From: Streptomyces sp. NBC_01551
GTDB lineage: Bacteria; Actinomycetota; Actinomycetes; Streptomycetales; Streptomycetaceae
Reading direction: 5' to 3'
NCBI RefSeq assembly: GCF_026339935.1
Contig: NZ_JAPEPX010000001.1
Coordinates: 1,594,501 to 1,658,500, forward strand
Length of the DNA stretch: 64,000 bases
In this document: positions 1 through 7,978 of the stretch, in pieces
Position numbering within the stretch: position 1 is the stretch's first letter
Layout of the letters: each line of letters starts with the position of its first letter
Notes under the pieces: model-generated
What the model saw: only the letters and a program-made list of their open reading frames with translations
The model's database searches: none
Told to the model about the DNA's origin: nothing
Position numbers and translations under genes: made by a program

Positions 1-2
1 TG

Positions 3-494
3 CGGGCGGCGGCCCTGGCCTGGGGCGGTCCGGTCGTACTGGGCCCCGGGCCGGGGAACCCGGCGGATGTGGCGGACCCGAAGATCCGGCTGCTGCGCGG
101 GCTGGCGCGGGACCTGCTGGCCTCCCACCGGGGCGGGCTGCTGGCGGTGTGCCTGGGGCACCAGCTGCTGTCGGCGGAGCTGGGGCTGCCGCTGGTGCGC
201 AAGGCGGAGCCGGCGCAGGGGGCGCAGACGCGGATCTCGCTGTTCGGGGGTGAGGAGGTGGTGGGGTTCTACAACGCGTATGCGGCGCGCTGCGACGACT
301 CGGCGGCGGGGGCGCTGGCGGGCCGGGGCGTCGAGGTCTCCCGTGACCTCGAAACGGGCGAGGTGCACGCGCTCCGCTCCCCCAGGGGCGGTTTCGCAGG
401 CGTCCAGTTCCACCCGGAGTCGGTCCTCACCCTCCGCGGCGCGGACCTCCTGCGCGACCTCCTCACCACGATCCGCACCCCGGCCTCCGCGTAG
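3..494 (+). CDS. Anthranilate synthase family protein, C-terminal glutamine amidotransferase part (5' truncated by window edge)
   Basis: Only the last 163 codons are present. They form a class I glutamine amidotransferase domain: an oxyanion-type segment VVLGPGPGNP near the left edge, the nucleophile in LAVCLGHQLL (Cys codon at 150-152) and the His-Glu pair in VQFHPES near 410. The domain releases ammonia from glutamine for a chorismate-using partner. GPGPG followed directly by a CLGHQ elbow is the pattern of TrpG/PhzE-type subunits. The missing upstream part is probably a fused chorismate-binding TrpE/PhzE domain, because anthranilate synthases of this kind neighbour pfkA in Streptomyces; that is inferred from memory of synteny. 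A separate TrpG-like gene is the alternative. Confidence 0.8.
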   Translation, partial: RAAALAWGGPVVLGPGPGNPADVADPKIRLLRGLARDLLASHRGGLLAVCLGHQLLSAELGLPLVRKAEPAQGAQTRISLFGGEEVVGFYNAYAARCDDSAAGALAGRGVEVSRDLETGEVHALRSPRGGFAGVQFHPESVLTLRGADLLRDLLTTIRTPASA

Positions 495-580
495 CCCGGA
501 GCCTCCGCGTAGCCCTGCGGGGCGGGAAGCTCTCCCCGCCCCGCCCTTTCACCGTTTCCCGTGCTCCGCCCGGGGAGCGG

Positions 581-868
581 TCAGGCGGTCGGGGCCGGCT
601 TGGAGCGGCGGGACGTGATGGTTCGGATCAGCTGCCAGGTGAGGACCGGGCCGAGCAGGGCCATCCCGCACAGGAACAGCGTCCAGTTGCCGAAGGCCAG
701 GGCCAGGGTCACCGGGATCCCGGCCGCGGGATCGGCGAACGCCAGCCACGCGTCCACCCGCTCCCCGGCCTGGGCCGATAGCGCGGGCCGCAAGGCCCGG
801 ACGGCGTACACGAGCTGTACGGCGGCGCAGGCCGCCATGATCCACCGGATCACCGAAGGTATGTCCAC
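581..868 (-). CDS. Small conserved membrane protein, function unknown
   Basis: About 95 residues with two or three hydrophobic segments (VIRWIMAACAAVQLVYAV, PVTLALAFGNWTLFLCGM and GPVLTWQLIRTI) and a basic C-terminal tail. I chose the GTG that begins VDIPSVIRWIM, because the reading frame upstream of it is arginine-rich and looks non-coding. No strong ribosome site is visible before this GTG, so the start is tentative. No enzymatic motif is present. It sits tail to tail with the amidotransferase gene and upstream of pfkA on the same strand. Unrecognised family; probably an actinobacterial lineage-specific membrane protein. Confidence 0.6.
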   Translation of the reverse strand: MDIPSVIRWIMAACAAVQLVYAVRALRPALSAQAGERVDAWLAFADPAAGIPVTLALAFGNWTLFLCGMALLGPVLTWQLIRTITSRRSKPAPTA

Positions 869-1061
869 GTGGCCGAATCTAGCCCCCGCCCGGGCCCGCC
901 GGCATGGCCGTCCGGCCAACCCCCGGTGAATTCGCCGCCCACCGCGCCGGGGACAGCGTGTTCCGCGATCTCCGCCCGGTCGGGCTCCCCGAGTCGGACC
1001 GCGGGTCGCTTTGTCGCCGTACGACCCACGATCCGCCCTCGCGCCCCGGCTCGGCGCGGGG

Positions 1062-2090
1062 TCAGCCGAAGAACACCCCGACCTCCTCGTACAGCGCCGG
1101 GTCGACCGTCTTGAGCTTCGCCGTGGCCTCCTGGATCGGCACCCGGACGATGTCCGTCCCCTTCAGCGCGACCATCTTCCCGAAGTCGCCCTCCCGCACC
1201 GCGTCGACCGCGTGCAGCCCGAACCGGGTGGCCAGCCACCGGTCGTACGCGCTCGGCGTGCCGCCCCGCTGGATGTGCCCGAGCACGGTCGTGCGGGCCT
1301 CCTTGCCGGTCCGCGCCTCGATCTCCTTGGCCAGCCACTCGCCCACGCCCGAGAGCCGGACGTGCCCGAAGGAGTCCGTGGTGGCGTCCTTGAGCACCAG
1401 CTCCCCGTCCTTCGGCATCGCGCCCTCCGCGACGACCACGATCGGCGCGTAGCTCGCCTTGAACCGGGAGGTCACCCAGGCGCACACCTTGTCCAGGTCG
1501 AAGCGCTGCTCCGGGATGAGGATGACGTTGGCGCCGCCCGCGAGTCCCGAGTGCAGGGCGATCCAGCCGGCGTGCCGGCCCATGACCTCGACGACCAGCA
1601 CCCGCATGTGCGACTCGGCTGTGGTGTGCAGCCGGTCGATGGCCTCGGTGGCGATGCCGACGGCGGTGTCGAAGCCGAAGGTGTAGTCCGTGCCCGACAG
1701 GTCGTTGTCGATGGTCTTGGGGACGCCGACGCAGGGGATGCCGTACTCCTCGTACAGCCGGGCCGCGACGCCCAGGGTGTCCTCGCCGCCGATCGCGACG
1801 AGCGCCTCGACCTCGTACTTGGCGAGGTTCTCCTTGATCTGCCGGACCCCGTTCTCCTGCTTGAAGGGGTTCGTGCGCGAGGAGCCGAGGATCGTTCCGC
1901 CGCGCGGCAGGATCCCGCGGACGTTGGGGATGCCGAGCGGGACGGTGTCGCCCTCGATCGCGCCGCGCCAGCCGTCCTTGAAGCCGACGAACTCGTACGC
2001 GTACTCCTGTACGCCCTTGCGCACGACGGCCCGGATCACCGCGTTGAGCCCGGGGCAGTCGCCGCCGCCCGTCAGCACTCCGACCTTCAT
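1062..2090 (-). CDS. pfkA: 6-phosphofructokinase, group III (ATP or PPi dependent)
   Basis: This 342-residue protein phosphorylates fructose 6-phosphate at C1 in glycolysis. Family landmarks: MKVGVLTGGGDCPGLNA at the N-terminus, PRGGTILGSSRTNPF (62-76), GGEDTLG (101-107), catalytic PKTIDND (124-130), MGRHAGWIA and HIQRGGTPSAYDR. I start at the ATG giving MKVGVLTGG at 2090; an in-frame ATG at 2108 would add MAKGDS. Residue 104 is Asp and residue 125 is Lys. In this family Gly104 goes with ATP use, while Asp104 is typical of pyrophosphate-dependent enzymes such as that of Amycolatopsis methanolica, so the phosphoryl donor should not be assumed to be ATP. The gene stands alone between the macRS pair and a small membrane protein gene. 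Confidence 0.93.
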   Translation of the reverse strand: MKVGVLTGGGDCPGLNAVIRAVVRKGVQEYAYEFVGFKDGWRGAIEGDTVPLGIPNVRGILPRGGTILGSSRTNPFKQENGVRQIKENLAKYEVEALVAIGGEDTLGVAARLYEEYGIPCVGVPKTIDNDLSGTDYTFGFDTAVGIATEAIDRLHTTAESHMRVLVVEVMGRHAGWIALHSGLAGGANVILIPEQRFDLDKVCAWVTSRFKASYAPIVVVAEGAMPKDGELVLKDATTDSFGHVRLSGVGEWLAKEIEARTGKEARTTVLGHIQRGGTPSAYDRWLATRFGLHAVDAVREGDFGKMVALKGTDIVRVPIQEATAKLKTVDPALYEEVGVFFG

Positions 2091-2275
2091 GGAATCTCCC
2101 TTCGCCACAGGGCCCGCTGAGCCCGCATGACGGCCACGCTAGTGGTGACCCAGGTCACATCAAGGTGCTGGGTTTGGTCAATTCCGGTGGAATCGCGGGG
2201 CGTTGCGTACTCCCGTTCACTCGTACGAGGACGTAAGTACGACGTACGACACCGCTTGCGCGGGGCCGTACGGCC

Positions 2276-2983
2276 CTACGCGTCGTCGAGGCCGCGCTCT
2301 ATGGCGTACCGGACGAGCTCCACCCGGTTGTGCAACTGGAGCTTGCCCAGGGTGTTCTGGACGTGGTTCTGGACCGTGCGGTGGGAGATGACCAGCCGCT
2401 CCGCGATCTGCTTGTACGAGAGCCCCTTGGCCACCAGGCGCAGCACCTCGGTCTCGCGGTCGGTCAGCTGCGGCGCCTTCGGCTCGTCGGGCGCGGCGGG
2501 CGCCGGGTCGGTGGCCAGGCGCCGGTACTCGCCGAGAACCAGCCCGGCCAGGCCCGGGGTGAACACCGGGTCGCCCGCGGCGGTGCGGCGGACCGCGTCG
2601 ATCAGCTCCTGCGCGCCGGCGGACTTCAGGAGGTAGCCGGTCGCGCCGGACTTGACCGCCTCCAGGACGTCGGCGTGCTCCCCGCTCGCGGAGAGGACGA
2701 GGACCCGCAGCGCCGGGTTGGCGCCGACCAGCTCCTTGCAGACCTGGACGCCGGGCATGCCGGGCAGGTTGAGGTCGAGGACCAGCACGTGCGGGGCGGC
2801 GGCGCGGGCCCGGCGGACCGCCTCGGGGCCGTCGCCGGCGGTGGCGACCACGTCGAAGCCGGCGGCGGCCAGGTCGCGGGCGACCGCGTCCCGCCACATC
2901 GGGTGGTCGTCGACGACCATCACCTTGATGTCGCTCAGCCCGTTCGGCTCGCTCGGCACACTCGACTGGCTCGGCACGCTCAC
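2276..2983 (-). CDS. macR: Two-component response regulator, NarL/LuxR type (MacR-like)
   Basis: 235 residues. The N-terminal receiver domain has the acidic pair D25-D26, phosphoacceptor D70 in VLDLNLPGMPG and the conserved Lys in GYLLKSAG. A linker leads to a LuxR-type helix-turn-helix (LTDRETEVLRLVAKGLS to ISHRTVQNHVQNTLGKL, about 173-220). The GTG start overlaps the stop of the kinase gene in a GTGA, so the pair is translationally coupled. Position next to pfkA and the domain order match MacR of S. coelicolor (morphogenesis and actinorhodin regulator); the name is given by synteny from memory. Confidence 0.88.
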   Translation of the reverse strand: MSVPSQSSVPSEPNGLSDIKVMVVDDHPMWRDAVARDLAAAGFDVVATAGDGPEAVRRARAAAPHVLVLDLNLPGMPGVQVCKELVGANPALRVLVLSASGEHADVLEAVKSGATGYLLKSAGAQELIDAVRRTAAGDPVFTPGLAGLVLGEYRRLATDPAPAAPDEPKAPQLTDRETEVLRLVAKGLSYKQIAERLVISHRTVQNHVQNTLGKLQLHNRVELVRYAIERGLDDA

Positions 2984-4200
2984 TGGGTCCTCCCCCTCGG
3001 TACTTTCAGTTCCACTTCGGTGCCCTGTCCGGGGACGGACACCAGCTCGGCGGTGCCGCCGAGGTCACGCAGCCGGCCGCGGATGGACAGGGCCACTCCC
3101 ATCCGGCCCTCGCCCTCCGCCTGGTCGAGGCGCCCGGCCGGGATGCCCGGGCCGTCGTCCCGGACGGTCACGATCACCTCGTCGCCCCAGTCCTCGACCA
3201 GGATCCAGGCCCGGGCACCCTCCCCGGCGTGCTTGCGCACGTTGTCCAGGGCCGCGCCCACCGCCGCGGCCAGCTCCTTCGCCGCGGGCACCGGCAGCGG
3301 CACCGGGGTGCCCGGCTCGGCGAAGCTCACCCGCGACCCGGCGTGCGGGGCGAGCAGCGTCCGCAGGTCCAGCTCGCCCTCGTCGGCGCCGGGCTCGTCC
3401 ACCTCGTACGCGTCGACCAGCGCGCCGAGCGACTCGTCGCGGGAGATCCGGGAGGTGTGCACGAGCCCGCTGGAGACCAGGGTGCGCAGCGCCACCTCCT
3501 GCTCCCCCGCCATCCGGCCGAGCTCCGCGGCCTCGCCGCCCAGCTCGGTGCCGCGCCGCTGGACCATGGCGAGGACCTGGAGGACCCCGTCGTGGATGTC
3601 GCGGGCGAGGCGCTCGCGCTCGCGGGTGGCGGCCTCGATCTCCAGGGCGCGGGCGAGGGTCGCCTCGCTGGCCCGGGCGACCTCGACGACGTACCCGATG
3701 GCTATGGAGGCCACCCAGACCAGCAGCACGTTGTGCAGGGTGTCCCGGGTGGGGTCGCCGCCGTGGACGACGATGTTGGCCACGGCCACGAAGGTGGAGG
3801 CGAACCCGGCCCAGCGCCAGCCGCCCTTGATGGCGAAGGCGAGGACCGCGCCGGCCGTCCAGATGCTGGGCAGGGTGGGACCGCCCGCCACGATCCGCTC
3901 GTGGGTGTCCGCGATCGGGGTCAGCAGGATGCCGACGATCGCGACGGTGAGGTCGGCGACGAGGAACCGCCTGGTGCAGCTGGCGGCGTTGGCGACCTTG
4001 GAGTAGGTCGCCAGGGTCCACACGGTCAGGCACGCGAGGTAGCCGACCGCGACCCAGGGATGGTCGAAGCGCTTGTACGCGGACCCGAACAGCAGGATCG
4101 CGTAGACCATGGTGAGCAGCCGGTAGGCCGTCAGGGCCCGCCACAGCGGCTGCTCGACCGACATGCGCACGACGCGCTCGCGTTTCGCCATCTCCCCCAC
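2980..4200 (-). CDS. macS: Two-component sensor histidine kinase (MacS-like)
   Basis: 406 residues. Around five or six membrane helices occupy residues 25-180, with no large extracellular domain. A HisKA_3 dimerisation domain follows, with phosphorylatable H203 in LARDIHDGVLQVL, then a HATPase_c domain with N-box ALDNVRKHAG and G-box VRDDGPGIPAG. It should autophosphorylate and pass phosphate to the overlapping response regulator. Start is the GTG at 4200; an ATG at 4191 is equally possible and neither has ideal Shine-Dalgarno spacing. Paired by a 4-bp overlap with the regulator, matching the MacRS arrangement. Confidence 0.88.
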   Translation of the reverse strand: MGEMAKRERVVRMSVEQPLWRALTAYRLLTMVYAILLFGSAYKRFDHPWVAVGYLACLTVWTLATYSKVANAASCTRRFLVADLTVAIVGILLTPIADTHERIVAGGPTLPSIWTAGAVLAFAIKGGWRWAGFASTFVAVANIVVHGGDPTRDTLHNVLLVWVASIAIGYVVEVARASEATLARALEIEAATRERERLARDIHDGVLQVLAMVQRRGTELGGEAAELGRMAGEQEVALRTLVSSGLVHTSRISRDESLGALVDAYEVDEPGADEGELDLRTLLAPHAGSRVSFAEPGTPVPLPVPAAKELAAAVGAALDNVRKHAGEGARAWILVEDWGDEVIVTVRDDGPGIPAGRLDQAEGEGRMGVALSIRGRLRDLGGTAELVSVPGQGTEVELKVPRGRTQ

Positions 4201-4224
4201 CCCTTGCGGGCGGTGCCGCCCGTC

Positions 4225-4983
4225 CTACTCCGCGCTCTTGTCGGCCTTCTCGGCCTTCTCGGCCTTGTCCGCCTTGTCGGCGGCCTTGGCGGCCTTCTCG
4301 GCGTCGGCGATCTGGCGCTTGGCCGCCGTCGCGTAGATGTCGACGTACTCCTGGCCGGAAAGCTTCATGATCTCGTACATGACCTCGTCGGTCACCGAGC
4401 GCAGGATGAAGCGGTCTCCGTCCATGCCCTGGTAGCGGCTGAAGTCCAGCGGCTTGCCGATCCGGATGCCCGGGCGCATCAGCTTCGGGACCACCTTGCC
4501 GGGCGGCTGGATCTTCTCGGTGTCGATCATCGCGACGGGGATCACCGGGGCGCCGGTGGCCAGGGCCACGCGGGCCAGGCCGCCGGGCTTGCCGCGGTAG
4601 AGGCGACCGTCGGGTGAACGCGTCCCCTCGGGGTAAATACCGAACAGCTCCCCGCGTTCGATGACCTCGATGCCGCTCTTGATGGCGGCCTCGCCGGCCC
4701 CGCGGGCGCCGGAGCGGTCCACCGGGAGCTGGCCGACGCCCTTGAAGAAGGCGGCCGTCAGCTTGCCCTTGACGCCGGGGGAGGTGAAGTACTCCGCCTT
4801 CGCGATGAAGGTGACCTTCCGGTCCAGCACGGCCGGCAGGAAGAAGGAGTCGGAGAACGAAAGGTGGTTGCTCGCGAGGATCGCCGGCCCCTCCGCGGGA
4901 ATGTTCTCGAGGCCCTCCACCCAGGGCCTGAAGGCGAGCTTCAGGGACCCGCCGATGGAGAACTTCATTGCGCCGTAGATCAA
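4225..4983 (-). CDS. 1-acyl-sn-glycerol-3-phosphate acyltransferase (PlsC family)
   Basis: 252 residues. It probably transfers an acyl group to lysophosphatidic acid or a related lysolipid at the inner face of the membrane. The HX4D catalytic motif is in SNHLSFSDSFFLP and the phosphate-binding motif in GIYPEGTRSPDGRLYRGK; KAEYF lies between them. The start is TTG at 4983 with an AAGG site eight bases upstream; an ATG at 4968 is too far from that site. The last 25 residues are an Ala/Lys/Asp/Glu low-complexity tail built from repeats such as KADKAEKAEKADK, not part of the acyltransferase fold. Confidence 0.87.
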   Translation of the reverse strand: MIYGAMKFSIGGSLKLAFRPWVEGLENIPAEGPAILASNHLSFSDSFFLPAVLDRKVTFIAKAEYFTSPGVKGKLTAAFFKGVGQLPVDRSGARGAGEAAIKSGIEVIERGELFGIYPEGTRSPDGRLYRGKPGGLARVALATGAPVIPVAMIDTEKIQPPGKVVPKLMRPGIRIGKPLDFSRYQGMDGDRFILRSVTDEVMYEIMKLSGQEYVDIYATAAKRQIADAEKAAKAADKADKAEKAEKADKSAE

Positions 4984-5130
4984 CTCGAATGCCTTCCTGT
5001 GTCTGTCGAACAGACCTTATCCCCTGGGTCGGCCCCAGCGGCCCGACGACCCTGGTCGGTGTCACCCCGGTCGCGTACGGTGAAGTCACACAGCGCTACG
5101 TACCCCCCACCCCTTCCTAAGGAGACCCTG

Positions 5131-5910
5131 GTGCCCGTCCTCCCTGGAGCAGAGCCGTTCCGCCACGAGGGCGGAGAGGTCGGCGTGCTTCTCTGCCACG
5201 GCTTCACCGGTTCCCCGCAGTCGCTGCGCCCCTGGGCCGAGTATCTGGCCGAGCGGGGTCTGTCGGTGTCGCTGCCGCTGCTGCCCGGGCACGGGACGCG
5301 CTGGCAGGACATGCAGCTCACGGGCTGGCAGGACTGGTACGCGGAGGTGGACCGCGCGCTGCGGGAGCTGCTGGACCGGTGCGAGCGGGTGTTCGTCTTC
5401 GGGCTGTCGATGGGCGGGGCGCTGACACTGCGGCTGGCGGCGAAGCACGGGGACGCGATCAGCGGCATCGTGCTGGTCAACCCGGCCAACAAGGTGCACG
5501 ACCCGCTGGCCTTCGCGCTGCCGGTGGCCCAGCACTTCGTCCGGTCGACGCCGGGGATCGCGAGCGACATCGCGAAGCCGGGGTCCGACGAGGTCGGCTA
5601 CGACCGGGTGCCGACGCGGGCCGCGCACTCCCTGCGGCAGTTCCTCCGGCTCGTGGACACGGAGCTGCCGCAGGTCACGCAGCCGGTGCTGCTGCTGCAC
5701 AGCCCGCAGGACCATGTCGTGCCGCCGGTGGACTCGGCGCGGGTCCTCGCCAGGATCTCCTCGACGGACGTCACCGAGACCCTGCTGGAACAGAGCTACC
5801 ACGTCGCGACGTTGGACTACGACGCGGAGCGGATCTTCGCGGACAGCTTCGCGTTCGTCGGGCGGCTCACGGAGAGCGTCAGCAGGGAGGGGGCGGCCAG
5901 CGGTGGCTGA
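5131..5910 (+). CDS. Alpha/beta-hydrolase, carboxylesterase/monoacylglycerol lipase type
   Basis: 259 residues. Visible features are the oxyanion motif LCHGFTGSP near residue 25, the nucleophile elbow GLSMGG, the acid in HSPQDHVVPP and the catalytic His in QSYHVATLDYD. This arrangement and the length fit Est30-type carboxylesterases and short monoacylglycerol lipases. The GTG start is fixed by AAGGAG ending eight bases upstream (5119-5124). It is divergent from the plsC-like gene, and its last codons overlap the start of the following membrane-protein gene by 8 bp. A role in lipid turnover is plausible but the substrate cannot be read from sequence. Confidence 0.87.
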   Translation: MPVLPGAEPFRHEGGEVGVLLCHGFTGSPQSLRPWAEYLAERGLSVSLPLLPGHGTRWQDMQLTGWQDWYAEVDRALRELLDRCERVFVFGLSMGGALTLRLAAKHGDAISGIVLVNPANKVHDPLAFALPVAQHFVRSTPGIASDIAKPGSDEVGYDRVPTRAAHSLRQFLRLVDTELPQVTQPVLLLHSPQDHVVPPVDSARVLARISSTDVTETLLEQSYHVATLDYDAERIFADSFAFVGRLTESVSREGAASGG

Positions 5911-6466
5911 GCACGAGGAATCACCAGGGGGTGTGCCCCCGCTGGACGAGGAGGCGGCGTGGGCGGCGATCGTCGCCGGGTACGGGCAGGAACCGCCGGA
6001 CCCGCCGGGGGCGCGACCGTTCAGACCGATCGAGAACCTGATGCTGCCGGAGGAAGACGTCAAGCCGGAGCCGTCGGCGTCTGAGCCGGATCCGGAGCCT
6101 CCGGCGCTGGGCAGCTCGGTGGTCTTCGCCCCGGGCGTGGGCATCGCGGGCCCGGGCCCCCGGGACCACTCGCCGGCGGAGCCGGCGGACTCGGACACGC
6201 CTGAGGCCGAAGCCGGGGAGGAGGGACACTTCGTCCAGCCGGAGCCGGAGCTGCCGCAGGCCGACACGACGACGAAGTTCGCGTGGCTGGCGGTGGTGGG
6301 CGGCCCGGTCCTGTTGCTGCTGGCGGTGCTGCTCCAGTGGGACATGACCTGGTGGCTCACGACGCTGGGCATCGGCGGCTTCCTGGGCGGCTTCGCCACC
6401 CTGGTGGGCCGGATGTCGCAGGGCGACGACGACGATGACGACCCGGGCCGCGGCGCGGTCGTCTGA
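5903..6466 (+). CDS. Hypothetical protein with acidic N-terminal region and two C-terminal membrane helices
   Basis: 187 residues. Residues 1-115 are rich in Pro, Glu and Asp and look disordered. The C-terminal part has two hydrophobic helices (FAWLAVVGGPVLLLLAVLL and WWLTTLGIGGFLGGFATLV) joined by a short loop with WDMTW, and ends in an acidic tail with a run of six Asp. The GTG start has GGGAGGGGG upstream and lies 8 bp inside the esterase gene, so the two are probably co-transcribed and coupled. No catalytic motif is seen. Function unknown. Confidence 0.75.
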   Translation: MAEHEESPGGVPPLDEEAAWAAIVAGYGQEPPDPPGARPFRPIENLMLPEEDVKPEPSASEPDPEPPALGSSVVFAPGVGIAGPGPRDHSPAEPADSDTPEAEAGEEGHFVQPEPELPQADTTTKFAWLAVVGGPVLLLLAVLLQWDMTWWLTTLGIGGFLGGFATLVGRMSQGDDDDDDPGRGAVV

Positions 6467-6702
6467 CCCTCCCGACGCGCCACTCGCGCGGCTCGGCCCC
6501 TGGGGGGCCTTCCCGGCTTCGCGCCGCTTCGCCGGACTCCGTCCGGCGGGGGCCCGGGGCGGCCGCCCGGGCGGGCGCGGGACGGACCAGGTGCGGGACT
6601 CCATCGCCGAACCCGGGCCGCTGGATGCGGCGGGCCGGGTGCGGCGCCGCCTTGCAAGCGCCCCCGGGCTGCGCCCGGGCCCCTGGGGCTCCGCCCCAGA
6701 CC

Positions 6703-6945
6703 CCGCGCCTCAAACGCCGGCGAGGCTGTATCGGCCCGGCCCGACAGGTGCGGCGAAGCCGGGATTGGCCCAGACCGGCCTGACGGGTGCGGCGAGGCCG
6801 GGGTTGGCCCGGACAGGCCTGACGGGTGCGGCGGGGCTGGGGTTGCCATCCGGGCAAGCCAGTCCGCCGGGCGGGGTGCCGGGCGAAGCCCGGGCACCCG
6901 CAGCGCCCGCCGCACCATCCAGCCCCGCCGGCGTTTGAGGCGCGG
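6703..6945. repeat. 20-bp perfect inverted repeat enclosing about 200 bp
   Basis: The left arm 6703-6722 (CCGCGCCTCAAACGCCGGCG) is the exact reverse complement of the right arm 6926-6945. The 203 bp between them carry the 39-bp tandem repeats. The arm sequence is the 'CTCAAACGCCGGCG' type found dispersed in Streptomyces intergenic DNA; a shorter relative lies at 39048-39087. No target-site duplication was found at the ends. Confidence 0.75.
6738..6854. repeat. Three tandem 39-bp repeats
   Basis: Copies begin at 6738, 6777 and 6816, each starting GGCCyGAC(a/g)GGTGCGGCG. The second copy closely matches the first, and the third diverges in its last 10 bases. The period equals 13 codons, and a minus-strand frame would read a repeating APVRP.ANPG peptide, but no start or ribosome site supports translation. 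Confidence 0.75.
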
Positions 6946-7142
6946 GGGTCCGGGGGCTGGTCCCCGGCAACGGCGCCGCAGACACACGACCACGGGTGCC
7001 GCACGACCCGGCCCCGCCCCACATCCAACCGCGCCAACCCAACCCCGGCTTCGACGACCCCATCCAGTCCCGCCGGGGCGGGGGCTGGCCGGGGCTGGTT
7101 CACCGGAGTGGTGTCGGCGGCGCGGGAGCGGCGGGCGGTGTG

Positions 7143-7904
7143 TCAGGGGGCCGGAAGGCGGAGGGTGGCCAGGACTGGGAGGTGGTCCGTGGCCGTGTGG
7201 AGGTCGGAGGCGGTGACGCCCGGAAGGGCGGTGGGGACGCCGCAGGCCAGGACTTCCACGCCCCGGGAGGCGAAGATCGCGTCGATTCGGCGGGACGGCG
7301 TCGGGGCGGGGAAGGTGTGCTCCCCGCCCCAGGGGGCGACCGTGCGGCAGTCCTGGAGGCAGGCGGCGACACGGGCGAAGGCCTGGCCCTGCGGGGGCTC
7401 GTTGAAGTCGCCCGCCACGATCTTGTACGGGGTGTCCATCCCCTCCAGCCGCTCCAGCAGCAGCCCCGCCTGGGCGAGCCGCTCGCCGGGGTCCAGCGAG
7501 AGGTGCGCGCTCAGCACCCCCACCCGCGCCGCTCCGAGCCGTACGACGGCGGTCGCGAAGCCTCGCCGGTGCAAGCCGCGCGTCATCGGCAGCAGCACGT
7601 CTTCGGTGCTTTCCACGAAGGCTCGTAGGGAACACAACAGCAGCGGCCCGGCCGCCGTCGCACCCCCGCTCAGCACCACCAGCTCGCTCTTCGCCGCCAG
7701 CCGCGCCGCGTGCTTGCGCCAGCGGAAGAACCGCGGGGCCTCCTGGACGAAGACCAGGTCGGGGGCGCACGCGCGGATCACCCTCGCCAGCGCGTCCTCG
7801 TCGTCGCGCAGCGAGCGGATGTTGTAGCTGAGCACCCGGATCACGGCAGAACCGTCGGGCTCCGTATGGGACTTCGGCAGCGAAGGCAGCACAGGCAGGT
7901 CCAT
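7143..7904 (-). CDS. Endonuclease/exonuclease/phosphatase (EEP) family protein
   Basis: 253 residues. EEP-fold landmarks run in order: VLSYNIRSLRDDEDA (metal-binding Asn), VFVQEAPRFF (catalytic Glu), VGVLSAHLSLDPGERLAQ, VAGDFNEPPQG (Asp/Asn pair), RRIDAIFAS and a terminal TATDHLPVLATL (Asp-His). These coordinate Mg2+ and cut phosphodiester or phosphomonoester bonds; the substrate may be DNA, a phospholipid or an inositol phosphate. I start at ATG 7904 (MDLPVLPSLPK) because the upstream extension is Arg/Pro-rich and would run into the glucokinase gene. Likely cytoplasmic, since no signal peptide is visible. Confidence 0.85.
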   Translation of the reverse strand: MDLPVLPSLPKSHTEPDGSAVIRVLSYNIRSLRDDEDALARVIRACAPDLVFVQEAPRFFRWRKHAARLAAKSELVVLSGGATAAGPLLLCSLRAFVESTEDVLLPMTRGLHRRGFATAVVRLGAARVGVLSAHLSLDPGERLAQAGLLLERLEGMDTPYKIVAGDFNEPPQGQAFARVAACLQDCRTVAPWGGEHTFPAPTPSRRIDAIFASRGVEVLACGVPTALPGVTASDLHTATDHLPVLATLRLPAP

Positions 7905-7978
7905 GCCCCGCAAGATACGCAGCTGCCCGCCGCTCCCCCAGAGGGCGCGGCGGGCAGGACGGGGAACAGCCGGTGTCG

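Larger units (their letters stand above)
6467..7142. other. 676-bp non-coding gap with nested repeats
   Basis: This gap lies between two convergent genes. It holds a copy of the dispersed Streptomyces-type element (hairpin TGGGGCtccGCCCCA at 6684-6698), a 20-bp inverted repeat about 200 bp apart, and three 39-bp tandem repeats inside it, described separately. The remaining stretches have open frames only because of high GC and show no ribosome site or homology I recognise. Confidence 0.6.

Noticed and set aside
2091..2275. MacR operator (TGAGTACnnGTACTCA) between pfkA and macR
   Set aside because: GTAC-rich DNA is present around 2206-2255 but no arrangement matches the palindrome I recall for MacR.
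6710..7063. 117-codon minus-strand frame with 13-residue repeats in the repeat region
   Set aside because: No ribosome site or family resemblance; the repeat peptide simply follows the 39-bp DNA repeat.
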